64,000 nt of DNA from Watersipora subatra. Taxonomy: Eukaryota > Bryozoa > Gymnolaemata > Cheilostomatida > Watersiporidae. This document shows, piece by piece, positions 12,101 through 22,358 of this stretch (the stretch's first letter is position 1; each line of letters starts with the position of its first letter). The position numbers and the translations under genes were made by a program. The stretch spans positions 39,510,302 through 39,574,301 of the forward strand of contig NC_088717.1 of assembly GCF_963576615.1 (NCBI RefSeq). Direction: 5' to 3'. The notes under the pieces are model-generated. The model was not told where the DNA came from. It did no database searches and saw only the letters and a list, made by a program, of their open reading frames with translations.

Positions 12101-14848
12101 GAGAGATCATCAGGTGTTTAGACTAGTACCCTGGCAGTGATGTACACTGTGAGAGACATCAGGTGTTTAGACCACTACCCTGGCAGTGCTGTACCCTGTG
12201 AGAGATCATCAGGTGTTTAGACTAGTACCCTGGCAGTGCTGTGCACTGTGAGAGATCATCAGGTGTTTAGACTAGTACCCTGGCAGTGCTGTGCACTGTG
12301 AGAGATCATCAGGTGTTTAGACTAGTACCCTGGCAGTGATGTACACTGTGAGAGACCATCAGGTGTATAGACTAGTACCCTGGCAGTGCTGTGCACTGTG
12401 AGAGACCATCAGGTGTTTAGACTAGTACCCTGGCAGTGATGTACACTGTGAGAGACCATCAGGTGTATAGACTAGTACCCTGGCAGTGCTGTGCACTGTG
12501 AGAGATCATCAGGTGTTTAGACTAGTACCCTGGCAGTGCTGTGCACTGTGAGAGATCATCAGGTGTTTAGACTAGTACCCTGGCAGTGATGTACACTGTG
12601 AGAGACATCAGGTGTTTAGACCACTACCCTGGCAGTGCTGTACCCTGTGAGAGATCATCAGGTGTTTAGACTAGTACCCTGGCAGTGCTGTGCACTGTGA
12701 GAGATCATCAGGTGTTTAGACTAGTACCCTGGCAGTGCTGTGCACTGTGAGAGATCATCAGGTGTTTAGACTAGTACCCTGGCAGTGATGTACACTGTGA
12801 GAGACCATCAGGTGTATAGACTAGTACCCTGGCAGTGGTGTGTACTGTGACAGATCATCAGGTGTAACTAATATGTGTACAATTATTTTTGAATGCTAGT
12901 CGGTGGTTTGTTGGTGCAGTAGTTAATGTGTCGGGCTATCATAAATAGTCAGGGATTTAATCTCGTGCGATGTAGACTTTCTTCCTAATATCCAACTGCG
13001 GCTACAGGCAGACACAGCTCTTATTATAGTAAAGATTTTATATCACTTAGCTTGTTCCCCACCAAGCTTGTGCTCAAAGTGTATATCAGTTAGTTTAAAG
13101 GCCTGAAATATCTGACTAGCAGGTATTTTTCAGGAGAGGCGTAGGCCACCGACCATGTTTACGACATGACTAGTGTATCCTGGGTCACAGGAGCAATGTA
13201 GGATGAGAGATCCTGCAACGAGGATTGAACCCCTGACCTGAACTTTGGCACTCCAGAGCGCTGACCGCTACACCACGGCTGCTGTCATCTCGCCTTGAAT
13301 TTTTTTATTCTAGATAATCATTTTGTGAAAAACACTGCATTCATGCAATTTGATTCATTTTTATCTGATAGGCTTTTCTCAAAAGTGTTCAAACTATATC
13401 CTTTCGATGTGATTTGAACTCTTGACTTTTTTGCAGGTCTCCGTAGACTGGGCACAAAGATACGAAAGCTATCACTAGTCGGAGTAACTGTACATCATAT
13501 TTTGGACTTTTGCTCATTTCCTACATTTTGGGTGAACAGAGTTGTTGGCAAGAAGTTCCACATTGTAGATGACCAACTGGAAATAAATTGTGGTTGCTTT
13601 ACAGCTTTCTTCAGAAAACTTGGTAAGTTTTATCACTTTTATAGCATGAGGGAGAGAAAAGAAAGGATTAAGTACATTCATTGGCCTATTCGCTGCCAGT
13701 ATTGGCCAATCAGCTGCTAATTAACTCTAGTGTATTTGGGTGTATTAGGAATGCTTGATTTTTATTCCTGCTACTTTTTGATGGTTGACTTGCCGCTGCC
13801 TGTCGAGTCTGTTTTTAAATGAAATCCAAATATTTCCAAAAGAATCGATTTAGTTCAGAATAAAAGCTGAGTTGCTCTACAATTATATGATGCACTCCAG
13901 AATATAAGCGGTTTAACTAACAAAAGTATTAAAACTTATATTGAATGTGTGATTTGTAATAAAAGTGTTACAATAGAAAGGGGTAAGTGTAAATGTCAAG
14001 GACAAAAGATTTTGTTTATGTTGTATGCTCCTTTTTTGACAAGCTTCGTTTGCCCTCCAATATTTCGCGGCTATTTTGTAAAGCCTTGCATTGCGAAATC
14101 AGTCTTAGGATTGGCCAGGATTTAGTAAGAATTTTGCCCTCTCAGGTTGAAATGATGAAATGGGTTGTGAGAGCCATTTAGTGACCACTCTAAATGGCAG
14201 CATTTATTATGAACAGCCAATAGCGTGCATAATTTATTATGATCAGCCAATAACGTACGTTATTTATTATGAACAGCCAATAGCGTGCATTATTTACATA
14301 AAAGTATTGTTTACTGGAAATGACAGACGCACATATAAAATATGTGAGTTACTGCATTAAATTTTCTTATTACTAGTATTTTATAGTATTTTAAGATGCC
14401 AAACTAGACGGTTTACCATAAAAAGCTTGTTTGCTGAAGACCTTGTAAATACCAGCTGTAGATAATTTTTTGATGTTGCCAACTTGCTATCATCATTCCT
14501 TCAAACCTTCAACGTTTCTCTAAACTCGATGATGTAATCAGTGTACACATTCCATCAAAATATATTTGGCTATGAATAAACATACTCATCTTTTTGGTGC
14601 ATTTAATTTTATGAATTGGGGCAGAGTGGTACTCAGAAACCTTCATGAATGAGAATGTTTGGCCCATATATCTGCTATATACACCTACATTTTTATACTT
14701 GAAGAAAACAATTGTGAGGTATAAATATGCTAATTATATTGTTCTACCAGCCAATAAAAATCTGATGTTTCTAATGGTGCATCGCATGAGTTATTTTTCA
14801 TCAATTTACATCAACGATAGAGAAAGTATCTGGAAAGGTGTAAGTTAA
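2994..14848 (+). CDS. Cys-rich and leucine-rich secreted or surface protein, 5' end missing (7 exons)
   Basis: Seven exons join in one open frame of 397 residues plus stop. I do not recognise the family. The first three exons each encode eight cysteines with a core C-x2-C-x4-C pattern, and a Pro/Thr/Ala linker separates modules 1 and 2. The next three exons are Leu/Ile/Phe-rich with LRR-like spacing (for example LQNYPRLSNLTF). They end in a CGCFTAFFRKLEWYS segment that resembles a leucine-rich-repeat C-terminal cap. So many paired Cys imply an extracellular protein, but no signal peptide or membrane segment was found, so the start lies in an unseen upstream exon. The 3' end is uncertain: the stop at 14846-14848 overlaps a perfect GTAAGT donor at 14840, so more exons may follow. 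Reading and splice phases agree at every junction, which is the main support. Confidence 0.6.
3441..3500 (+). repeat. Partial terminal repeat of the CTCTATTTGAAC element family
   Basis: Resembles the left end of the family at 3632, 55156 and 56495: AACCTTTATTTGAATGC followed by a stretch that reads like the inner terminal repeat. No matching right end was identified next to it. Confidence 0.5.
4135..5007. mobile_element. MITE family 1, copy 1
   Basis: Terminal inverted repeats of about 130 bp run from GTTGACTTGCAA to TTGCAAGTCAAC. They include a shared block around GGAAATGTGATTACAAGC and its complement. The interior contains GGTTGCATGAAAGTGTAAAC, also present in the copy at 8705. Non-coding and nested in the larger foldback element. 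Confidence 0.85.
5403..6160. mobile_element. Tandem dimer of a ~380-bp MITE
   Basis: Two head-to-tail copies, about 5403-5778 and 5785-6160. Both contain ATAATGGAGAGGCCGCAACA and a downstream block around CTGATTGTTGTAT. Each copy begins with a version of TTTCACAGAGTC and ends with its reverse complement, so each has its own terminal inverted repeats. Non-coding. Confidence 0.8.
7135..7205. repeat. Perfect 29-bp inverted repeat (hairpin) with 13-bp loop
   Basis: The arms at 7135-7163 and 7177-7205 are exact reverse complements (core CATAGACCTATTAACTA). A third, partial copy of the right arm sits at about 7249-7275, just before the acceptor of exon b. It is probably a small foldback element. 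Confidence 0.95.
7289..7459 (+). CDS. Cys-rich gene, exon b: second 8-Cys module
   Basis: Acceptor TTGCAG, donor GTAAGA, phase 1 at both ends. It begins with a Gly/Ala/Pro/Thr linker of about 20 residues, then eight Cys spaced 5, 2, 4, 4, 4, 2 and 1. Confidence 0.6.
7973..8163 (+). CDS. Cys-rich gene, exon c: third 8-Cys module
   Basis: Acceptor CTGCAG, donor GTAAGT; enters in phase 1 and leaves in phase 0. Eight Cys are spaced 4, 2, 4, 2, 5, 9 and 3. After the last Cys the sequence turns into a hydrophobic/basic stretch (VAYVVHIKHLNRLN) leading into the leucine-rich part. Confidence 0.6.
8310..8410 (+). CDS. Cys-rich gene, exon d: start of leucine-rich region
   Basis: Acceptor TTTCACAG, donor GTAAGT; enters in phase 0 and leaves in phase 2. 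It encodes 33 residues with Leu/Ile/Phe at LRR-like intervals. Short, but the frame and both splice sites fit its neighbours. Confidence 0.55.
8705..9173. mobile_element. MITE family 1, copy 2
   Basis: Same ends and interior as the copy at 4135-5007, including GGAAATGTGATTACAAGC and GGTTGCATGAAAGTGTAAAC, but shorter. It lies in the intron between exons d and e. Confidence 0.8.
9512..9930. mobile_element. MITE family 2, copy 1
   Basis: Inverted ends of about 130 bp around TAGTAGATTTTATCAG and CTGATAAAATTTACTA, with inner blocks around TCTATCATTTG and CAATGATAGAAA. Related to the copy at 28926 and, in its inner part, to the pogo-like MITEs at 33920 and 55340. Confidence 0.8.
9939..10242. repeat. 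34-bp minisatellite, 9 copies
   Basis: Nine almost identical head-to-tail units containing GGTGGCTGACTGTTTTAC. The near-absence of differences between copies suggests recent expansion. It abuts the right end of the MITE at 9512-9930. Confidence 0.95.
10405..10571 (+). CDS. Cys-rich gene, exon e: leucine-rich region
   Basis: Acceptor TTTGCAG, donor GTGATG; enters in phase 2 and leaves in phase 1. It encodes LRR-like spacing (NYPRLSNLTF, then LRDLGFLGDLQTL) with two Cys. The join to exon d is seamless (FDLLQNYPRL). Confidence 0.6.
11593..12868. repeat. 50-bp satellite array, about 25 copies
   Basis: Head-to-tail units built on CTGTGAGAGATCATCAGGTG and GTACCCTGGCAGTG. Variants GTGCTG/GTGATG/GTGGTG and ACTAG/CCACT recur in sets of several units, so there is higher-order structure. 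Diverged single units occur before the SINE-like copies at 17180 and 24324. Confidence 0.95.
12899..13047 (+). repeat. tRNA-derived SINE, copy 1
   Basis: A tRNA-like head (GGTGCAGTAGTTAATG, then a B-box-like GGATTTAATC) is followed by a body and the tail TTATTATAGTAAAGAT. The same tail ends the copies at 17331 and 24472. It follows the 50-bp array directly. Confidence 0.7.
13205..13290 (-). repeat. tRNA-like SINE head, minus strand
   Basis: On the minus strand it reads GTGGTGTAGCGGTCAGCGCT (A-box-like) then GGGGTTCAATCC (B-box-like). The acceptor and anticodon stems do not pair properly, so this is a SINE head and not a functional tRNA gene. Confidence 0.65.
13437..13622 (+). CDS. Cys-rich gene, exon f: leucine-rich region with cap-like Cys pair
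   Basis: Acceptor TTTTTTGCAG, donor GTAAGT, phase 1 at both ends. It encodes LRRLGTKIRKLSLVGV-type leucine-rich sequence, then EINCGCFTAFFRKL. The CxC followed by aromatic and Leu residues resembles an LRR C-terminal cap. Confidence 0.65.
14203..14292. repeat. 30-bp tandem repeat, 3 copies
   Basis: Three units of TTTATTATGAACAGCCAATA plus a variable ten bases. The CCAAT-containing unit is repeated without other supporting promoter signals. Confidence 0.9.
14625..14848 (+). CDS. Cys-rich gene, probable last exon g
   Basis: Acceptor GGGGCAG; enters in phase 1, so exon f continues as RKLEWYSETF. The frame stays open to TAA at 14846. Alternatives are the donor GTATAA at 14719 or GTAAGT at 14840, either of which would make this an internal exon. 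An AATAAA at 14976 supports termination here, but it lies inside a repeated block, which weakens that argument. Confidence 0.45.
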
Positions 14849-14944
14849 AACAGTAAGGCTTTTTGTCTCCCTTCTCTATGTATTAGTGATAACTCTGTCG
14901 CTGAACAATGAGGATGTTTACATTTATCTTACTGTTTTCTCGCT

Positions 14945-15433
14945 CTACCTCTCTCCTTCCTTGAGTTCTTATAGAAATAAAACACGTTTATTTACTCAAG
15001 TTTTTACATAGTAAGATGTTTAAATTTATTTCTGTTACAATTATTATATTTAAATTTGCTGATTTAGTTTTTATTATAGTTATTATTGACACATGACTAC
15101 AATTTAGTTTTATCTGAACCTACCCGTAGCTGTTTCCTCAACTTTCCATGCATATCAGTAGCAACCTGTCATGTAATTTGTGGCAGGAGTTGCCTTCACT
15201 ACACCAGATAGTTTCTTCCTTTCTCTAAAGGACTTATGATATGATAATATAAGAAACTATTAGAAATAACAAACTTTTTGAACTCTGCTCATATTAAATA
15301 GGTGTGTTGCTACTTTTTAAAATTAGTTTTACTACAAAGACGAAAACAATTTCCATCATGAGCTGTTGGCTTTTTGTTGGAGTCTTGCCCAGGTGTACAA
15401 CAGTATTAGTATGTTACTATTAAGTATTGGCTA
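14945..15433 (+). repeat. Diverged direct repeat X, copy 1
   Basis: Shares with 16615-17096 an ordered series of blocks: GTTCTTATAGAAATA-like start, GTAAGATGTTTAAATTTA, CAACCTGTCATGTAA, ATTAAATAGG, GAGCTGTT and TTGGCTAAC. Confidence 0.65.
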
Positions 15434-15649
15434 ACATAGAAGCTACATGTAGTAATCTGGTAGTCCTGCGTGCCATGAGAGATCGTAAGAAGTGCCAAAA
15501 AAGCATAATGAACAAGTATATGCATAGTAATTCTAAAACCCAGCAAGGTGAATGAATGGCATAGTGGGTAGCATGTCGGTCTACCAAGCTGATGGTTGTG
15601 AGGTTGTAGTTCATTTTTATTCTTACTAGCATTGTTGCCACAAATTTTA

Positions 15650-16490
15650 GGCTTTATTTTTACCAAAAGCACATTTTTATTTACCATTAAAAATTGAGCA
15701 AAAATCTATGATGGTGCTTTTCCAATGTATTATGTTGTGAAAACTGGCATATGGTCGTTAAAGGAATAAGTTATTATCTTTAAAGTTTTAATTTTCATGC
15801 TGCACGCTGAACCAATCAGAACACATTATCTGATGGGTATGATTTGTGATTGGTCAAATCATTTTTTGTTTTTGATGTGTTGCTATGACTTTTTGTATTT
15901 TATTTAAACTTTATTTCATAACCCAAGTTCTAATGATTTTATGGAGACTAACTAAGGGTTGCTTTTGAGCCATCCTCAAGCCAGAATTTGACAAACTAGT
16001 ATAAGTGTTTGCTACTGAATTTTATTTTTTTGATTAGCAGCTTCTATTGCATGCTTTTGCTGAGGTAGTATAGTTAACATGTATGCCATATACGTGTATA
16101 GGCAATCAGCTAGTTTTCAATGATGTTTATATCATTTTAATTTACTTTCCAGTAACTCATATATTGGAAATGCATTGGAAAAAATTCTCTGTAACTCCAT
16201 CAGGTGTCCTGAAAACTTGTTATGCCTTTTGTTCTCTATAGTCAGACCTATTATCATTATGTGAGATTACATGAATATATAATCTTTGGACCTTGGACCA
16301 TTTGTTTGTCATGTCTATATTCAATACGACGGCCTGAAGCGTACAGATTTTTGCCAGCTTTCTCACTTTGTACAGATATGCATCGGCTTTCAATTTAAAA
16401 AGTTTTTTCAAATTTTGTTGATTAGTGACAAGCTCTGAATTCTTCTAGGAAAAACAGATGACGATAATTTTTAAAATTTTTTATAAAACA
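15650..16490 (+). repeat. Diverged direct repeat Y, copy 1
   Basis: Shares with 18045-18895 long blocks such as GGGTATGATTTGTGATT, TGAACCAATCAGAA, GGCAATCAGCT and GACGATAATTTTTAAAA in the same order and orientation. Confidence 0.75.
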
Positions 16491-16614
16491 TAGATAGATA
16501 GATGGTGGTAGATAGCATCTTTTGATCTTAGCGTCGTGAGTTTATATTCCTGTATCGAACAAAGCTTGAGCAGTGCATAGGACGGTCAAGGGAAATAGAG
16601 CTCTACCCCTGTCC

Positions 16615-17096
16615 TCCATCAGCTGCCTCGAGTTGTTATAGAAATACGTACATCCACTCATTATACAAAAGCTTACAGCTGTCTTAACATATGTAAGTTT
16701 TTTTACAAATTTATGATAAATTTATCGTAAGATGTTTCAATTTAGTTCACTTATACTCGCTGTATTTAAATGTTTTATTTAATGTTTATCACAGTTGTTA
16801 TCAACACCTGACAGCAATTTAATCTTATTTAAACTTAACAACTACTGTTTTTTCAGCAGTATATGATAATCAGTAACAGCCTGTCATGTAAATCACGCAT
16901 GAGTTGTCTTCACTTTTAGAAATAGCGGACAGTCTGAACTCTGCTGATATTAAATAAGTCCTTTTTTAATTTTCACAATTAGTTTTCCTACAGGTGAGCT
17001 GACAACTTCAACCAAGAGCTGTTAGTATGTTTGGTGTTACTTGCCAAGGTCTACATTTAGTATTGCCATGTCACTATAGGTGTCTTGGCTAACATT
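16615..17096 (+). repeat. Diverged direct repeat X, copy 2
   Basis: Second copy of the block at 14945-15433, in the same orientation and order of motifs, diverged by substitutions and small indels. Confidence 0.65.
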
Positions 17097-17179
17097 ATGG
17101 CAATAGTACCCTGACAGTCTAGTGTACCATGAAAGATCATCAGCGTAATAACTGTATGTACAATTATTCTGGAATGCCA

Positions 17180-17331
17180 GTGGGCGGTGTATTGGTGCAA
17201 GCTTGCTGGGCTGTTACGCTAAAAGTCGTGAGTTTTAATTCCGTACATAATTTTTTTCTGAACCCCATGCTGTGACTTCGGACAAACATACGGATGGACA
17301 AACGGACACGGCTCCTATTATAGTAAAGATT
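17180..17331 (+). repeat. tRNA-derived SINE, copy 2
   Basis: Same plan as the copy at 12899: GTATTGGTGCAAGCTTG head, B-box-like GTTTTAATTCC, body with GACTTCGGACAAACATACGG, and tail ATTATAGTAAAGATT. A single diverged 50-bp satellite unit precedes it. Confidence 0.7.
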
Positions 17332-18044
17332 TAGCCAATCAGCAGATGGGCCTAAAAGTAATTTCTAATTAGAGTGTTGTTACTTTTTACACTTTTTATA
17401 GTTGTATACTATTCCTAGACATAGTTGTTTATGGTTTTTCAACTTTTGGCACTTTTGCAGAAGCTTCAAAAGTCTCATCAAAAGCACAATTTGGTGATAA
17501 TGCAACAAATGAAGCGATCTTTACATCTGGAAATGTTGGCACCTAGAAAAAAAATTATAATTGTTCTTTTCTGTGATTGTTGCAGTACCCAGAAATAGAT
17601 AACACGCTACATTTTTCAGTTAATTAGTGTATCAAATAAATCTAAACATTGCTGACTTAGGCAAACTTTTGTCAGATCTGTTCTGATCACTACTGACCTG
17701 ACAATCGGCCAGCATAAAGGTTCTGCTGAGGTATTTATTAGCAAACAGGCAGACAAGTAGTATCTTCTCTCTCATTTAATAACTTGTGGACCAAGCAAAA
17801 CCAATTAACTTTTTTTACACTACTAGCATGACAAAAGCTAGTTAATTTTGGTTTGAATGGTGCAGCTGGGAGTTATCCTCACTATAGCGATTGAAAATTT
17901 CAGTGAACCTCATGTTTTGTTACTGTTTGAGTCTGCGCTTATTTTTTTGCTGGACGTTTTAAACATTTTTGATACAAATGTTTTTAAAAATTGTTTTTAT
18001 GTGAAACAGAGATTTTTTCTTACCAGCAATCATGCAACAACTCA

Positions 18045-18895
18045 GAAAATGTTAGGTTTTAAATTTTTACCATATTAAAATTTTTATTTTATTTTAAAAA
18101 TCGAGAGAAGCCTATGCTATCACTTTTCCCAACTTACAAACTTATGAAAACTTGCATATGGTGATTAAAAGAATGAGTGCTCAGTTTCAAATTTTAATTC
18201 TGCTCGCTACACACTGAACCAATCAGAATACATTATCTAATGGGTATGATTTGTGATTAGTCAAATCATTTTTTGCGTTTGATGTGTTGCTACGACCTTC
18301 TCTTACGTTATTGCAACAAATTATAGCCCTCCCCTTATCTCATGACCAGAGTATTGATGATTTTATAGCGACTAACTAAGGGTTGTTTTTGAGCCACCCT
18401 CAAACCAGAATTGGACAAACTGGTATAACTGTTTGCTACTGAATTCTTTTTATTACCAGCTTCTATTGCATGCTTCCGCTGAGATAGTACAGCTAACATG
18501 TACGCCATATATAGGCAATCAGCTTTTAATGAAGTTAACATCATTTTATAGCATTTTCTAGTAACCTTTTTGCAAGTGTTGACAGAGAAGTTCTCCGTAA
18601 CTCTGACTGGTGTCCAAAAAGCTTGTTATAGCTTTGTTCTTTATAGTCAAACCTATTATCATTATGTGAAATTACATCATTAAATAACCTTTGAACATTA
18701 GACCATTTGTATGTCATTGTCTATATTCAATATAAAGGTGGGAAGCGTACAGGTTTTTTTTAGCTTTCTCACTTTGTACAGACATGCATTGGCTTTGAAT
18801 TTTTAAACTCTTTTTTTAAGCTTTTGTTGATAAAATGAGAAGCTCTGAATTATGCTGAAAAAAGCAGATAACGATAATTTTTAAAAATGTTTTAA
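18045..18895 (+). repeat. Diverged direct repeat Y, copy 2
   Basis: Second copy of the block at 15650-16490. The two are separated by X copy 2 and a SINE, so the region probably arose by tandem duplication followed by insertions. Confidence 0.75.
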
Positions 18896-20190
18896 AGAAA
18901 AAATCTTCCGAAGGCGATCAAATAGTGTTTACATATCTCTCTGGCTGCCTCGCGACAGATAGTGATTTCTGCTTTTAAGGCCATGTCTTTATATTCAAAT
19001 AAAAAAAAACATAAAACATTGCGCAATTATTGTTGTTTATGTTTCTAAACTCGGTTTTATCCGGCTTTTGTTCCTAAGTGACAGTATTTTTAGAAATGTG
19101 TTTGTCACATCTGTAAAGCAGACAGTTGCAGACATATCTGTGAGTGCCATCGTTATGTGTATTTGTGGCACCTATCACTCTGCGGCCATTAAGAATGTTG
19201 ATACGCACTCAAATGGTGAACAGTATTAACATGGGTAAAGTAATATTGATATGATAATCTCTACCCTATGATCAACATTATACTCAAAACATCCTTGAAA
19301 TAGCTTGAAAGTTTGTTTTGCACTTATTTCAATGGATGGTTGAGTATATTGAGGGTTCAAGTAGTATAAAGAGGGAAAGTCGACTGTCACAAACATCTCA
19401 TGTACGAGCGCAGAGTTTAAGATGCTGACGGGGATTTTTTAAGAAAATGGTCTACATTAGGTCTGCAAGACGATGCATGCTTGCATAACTGCCGAAATAA
19501 TTGTCTTTCGCATATTTAAACATAAACATTAAGCAACAATGTTAACAAAAATATTAGCAAAATATTATATTATTATAATATCATTATATTGTCAAGAGAA
19601 AAACAATGATTCCAACAGTATGTTTTCATTTCAGACAAGTTAGGAGATTTTCCAATTAACAAGGATAATTACATGTATTTGTCAATGTATATTGTCACCT
19701 TCTATTGTCACATTCTATTGTCAGGTTGGAAGGTGCAAAAAATGTGTCTTCAAAGTCATGTCATCTTTTAATATATCTGATTATTGATTATTACCAATGT
19801 ATAAAGTAGATTGAAATCAATCTATATCCCTAAACAATCATTATTTGTTAGTTGTTAGTTATTTGTGGGTTGTATGTTAAGGCTCGGTAACACTTGCTAT
19901 CAGCTCTTCACTTCATTATTATCTATCCAAGTTTTTTATTTTCGGAGAGCGATATGAAATTGTAAAAACATCAAAATATATTGTTTCTACTATCTAAAAG
20001 TTTTTTTTTTCAGATGACTGAATTTTTCTGTAAAATCACATTCAGATCACATTGCACGGATAGTTACTAGTAAGCTTGCTCCACTTGTCCACCTGCTCCA
20101 CTTGTCTATAATTTTTATCGCTAGCTAGGAAAAGCTAGTATGCTTTTAAAGTTTTTTGTCATAATTTACCGCAACAAATGACTAACCGTT

Positions 20191-20266
20191 GTCGCTAGAT
20201 GCCATTTTATATATATTTTAACGTCGCTAGATGCCATTTTATATATATTTTAACGTCGCTAGATGC

Positions 20267-20298
<32 letters not shown>

Positions 20299-20444
20299 TA
20301 ACACCGCACCGCTTACACACTGCTCTGCTCTATCGATATGCCATACATGTTTAAGCACAGCATATACTGTATCACAGCATAAACTGCATCACAGCATATA
20401 CTGTATCAAAGTATATACTGTATCACAGCATATACTGTATCACA
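20191..20444. repeat. Short tandem arrays: 32-bp x3, (TA)n, ~20-bp array
   Basis: Three 32-bp units starting GTCGCTAGATGCCATTTTAT are followed by a run of about 12 TA dinucleotides, and then by four to five units of about 20 bp built on CACAGCATATACTGTAT. Confidence 0.9.
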
Positions 20445-20619
20445 GGTAAAACCATTTCTTGTTTGAACTTCAAGTCAAATCATGTAAGCTTTCTCATCAA
20501 CATTCTGTTTCATTCAGACGATTGTTTGTCACAAAATTTCAAGTTTGCCCATCGTTCTCCACAGCACCTTAACCAAGGTCTAAAATAAACTATGCGAGTA
20601 CTTGTAGATTCCATCTCTA

Positions 20620-20935
20620 TATATAAATCTCAGTTTGTCTTTTTGTTAAAGCCTGTGTCCAGTTATAACAATTGAAATCTAGCAATGAATAATCCACTCG
20701 GCACTGGATTTGAGCTCAGCACCTCCAGTTCTAGAGGCGGAGAACTTAACCCTTAGGCTACGCGGAGCACAGTGGAATCATTGGCCAAATAGTTATTACA
20801 TTGGTTAAGATACTCATGCTTAAAGCACTTGCTTGGGGTTAATAATTAGCCCTGTTAACCATACGCATAGCGATTGTTAAGCTGACCCAAAACGCGGGTA
20901 TCATTTTTTGTAAAGCTTTTAGTAAAGATCTAGCT
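20620..20935. repeat. SINE-like repeat, second family, copy 1
   Basis: Begins with TATAAATCTCAGTTTGTCT and contains a reverse-oriented tRNA-like head (TTAACCCTTAGGCTACGCGG). It ends TTTAGTAAAGATCT. The copy at 42083 shares the start, the middle and the end. Confidence 0.6.
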
Positions 20936-22164
20936 TTCCAGGTAAGTTATTCAAATTCATTAGGTAATTATTCTATTACCCTCTGAAGTCACCCTGGAAA
21001 TTCCCCTAGTCATTCATGCATCTCATAGCCTTCCAAGGTCCCTTACTCATTGGAACTGCACACTGAAGAGTGTCTCCGAGTTCAAGTCTGAGACAATGCA
21101 TAAGCAAACGCTATCTGCAATTAGCTGTGATGAATGTTTACTTTGATAATAGACTGAGATGCAACAGTTATTACTATTAGTAAGAGATAGGGACAGGAGT
21201 ATCACTCTTGCTTTATTCATATTTTTAATTAAAATGTATTTCAATAATATGAAGTAGCTCATAATACTTTAAACACCCATTTTGAGTTGTCAAAGTAAAT
21301 TACTTTAGCTTACTGTGTGTTTACTTTGCATATTTCGTAACTGAAAACTACAAAATAGTTTTAAAAAAGCAGGTTTTGAACCGATTTAGAATACCTTTGC
21401 AGCTGCCTGTAACGACTACCCTTGGAGGTTGCTTTGTTTACTACTGGTTAACCAATATTCTGCTAAGAACTGTGTAATGTAGCTCATTACAGATTCAGCC
21501 TTGATTCAGTGCTTATAGCTGCATCTGTAAGGACATCTTTACCTCACAACAAATATGGTAATATATAACTTATAATATTATATTACAATAATGTTGATAA
21601 TATAATATCAGTATAATATGATTTTGATTCCACTCAGGTATTCATTCCTATAAAAATAAAATGACTTACTTTTAAAGGCACATTTCAACGTTTTGAAGTG
21701 CCAAGCCGAATAAGTTGCTTCCCCTCTATTGAATGCATAGATTACAGGAAACAATTTTTGCACCAAGCTTGTTAATGGTCTAGATTTCTATAGGTTGGTT
21801 TTTACTTTGACACCTTATTCGTATAGATTGAATTGCTTCTTTGTACACATTCGTTCAATTGTGTCATGAAAGTTATTTGACATGTCTGTTGACAAACTTT
21901 TTCAGCATTGTTTAACACGCGTTGTCTACCCTATAGAGTGAACTTTCTTACAAGTATAATTATCAAGCTGCTGTATTTAAATTTAATGGCAGCTGCCAGA
22001 AATTGTAAATAAACTTAAACACCAGAAATGTTTTTAAAAATTTTTCATTTGATTAGTGGCAGTAAGCTATTTTACAGCCCATGACATTTGGATTTTTCTG
22101 CAAATGAATTTCAATTTTTGTGTCACTCATTGTATGATACGCTGTATTATCACGGCATAATGCA

Positions 22165-22358
22165 ATTAAAAGTTCAATGGCAGCCGTCTGCCATAATTGC
22201 CAGCAACCGATATCCATCCTTGGTACTAGCGCAGCTAATCCATCGCAGACAATGGGTGTGTCAAGAAGAAACAATTGGAGCTAATGCAATTGTCTACCGG
22301 TGTATAAAGATAGATAGAGACTCACCACTAGGACATTAGTCTGAGAGAGGACATAGAG
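22165..22358 (+). promoter_or_regulatory. Protocadherin A promoter and non-coding leader exon
   Basis: A block at 22230-22277 aligns without gaps to 45086-45133 upstream of gene B, with 39 of 48 positions identical by hand count. Around it are the shared CCATAATTGC, TATAAAGATA (TATA box at 22303-22308) and a shared GGTGAGTTCTA whose GT is a good 5' splice donor at 22359. By spacing, transcription would start near 22330, giving a leader exon of about 25-30 bases spliced to the ATG exon. The conservation is seen; the promoter role is inferred. Confidence 0.65.

Larger units (their letters stand above)
14849..22164. other. Spacer between the Cys-rich gene and protocadherin A
   Basis: No exon is supported. 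It holds two diverged direct-repeat blocks (14945-15433 with 16615-17096, and 15650-16490 with 18045-18895), SINE copies, and short tandem arrays near 20.2-20.4 kb. The stretches 18.9-20.1 kb and 20.95-22.1 kb show nothing I can name. Confidence 0.6.

Noticed and set aside
13205..13290. Minus-strand tRNA gene
   Set aside because: A- and B-box-like segments are present, but the acceptor and anticodon stems do not pair, and related sequences in the window share a SINE tail.
17857..18078. 73-residue plus-strand open frame in the spacer
   Set aside because: Random-looking Phe/Leu-rich composition that overlaps the start of repeat Y copy 2; no splice or domain support.
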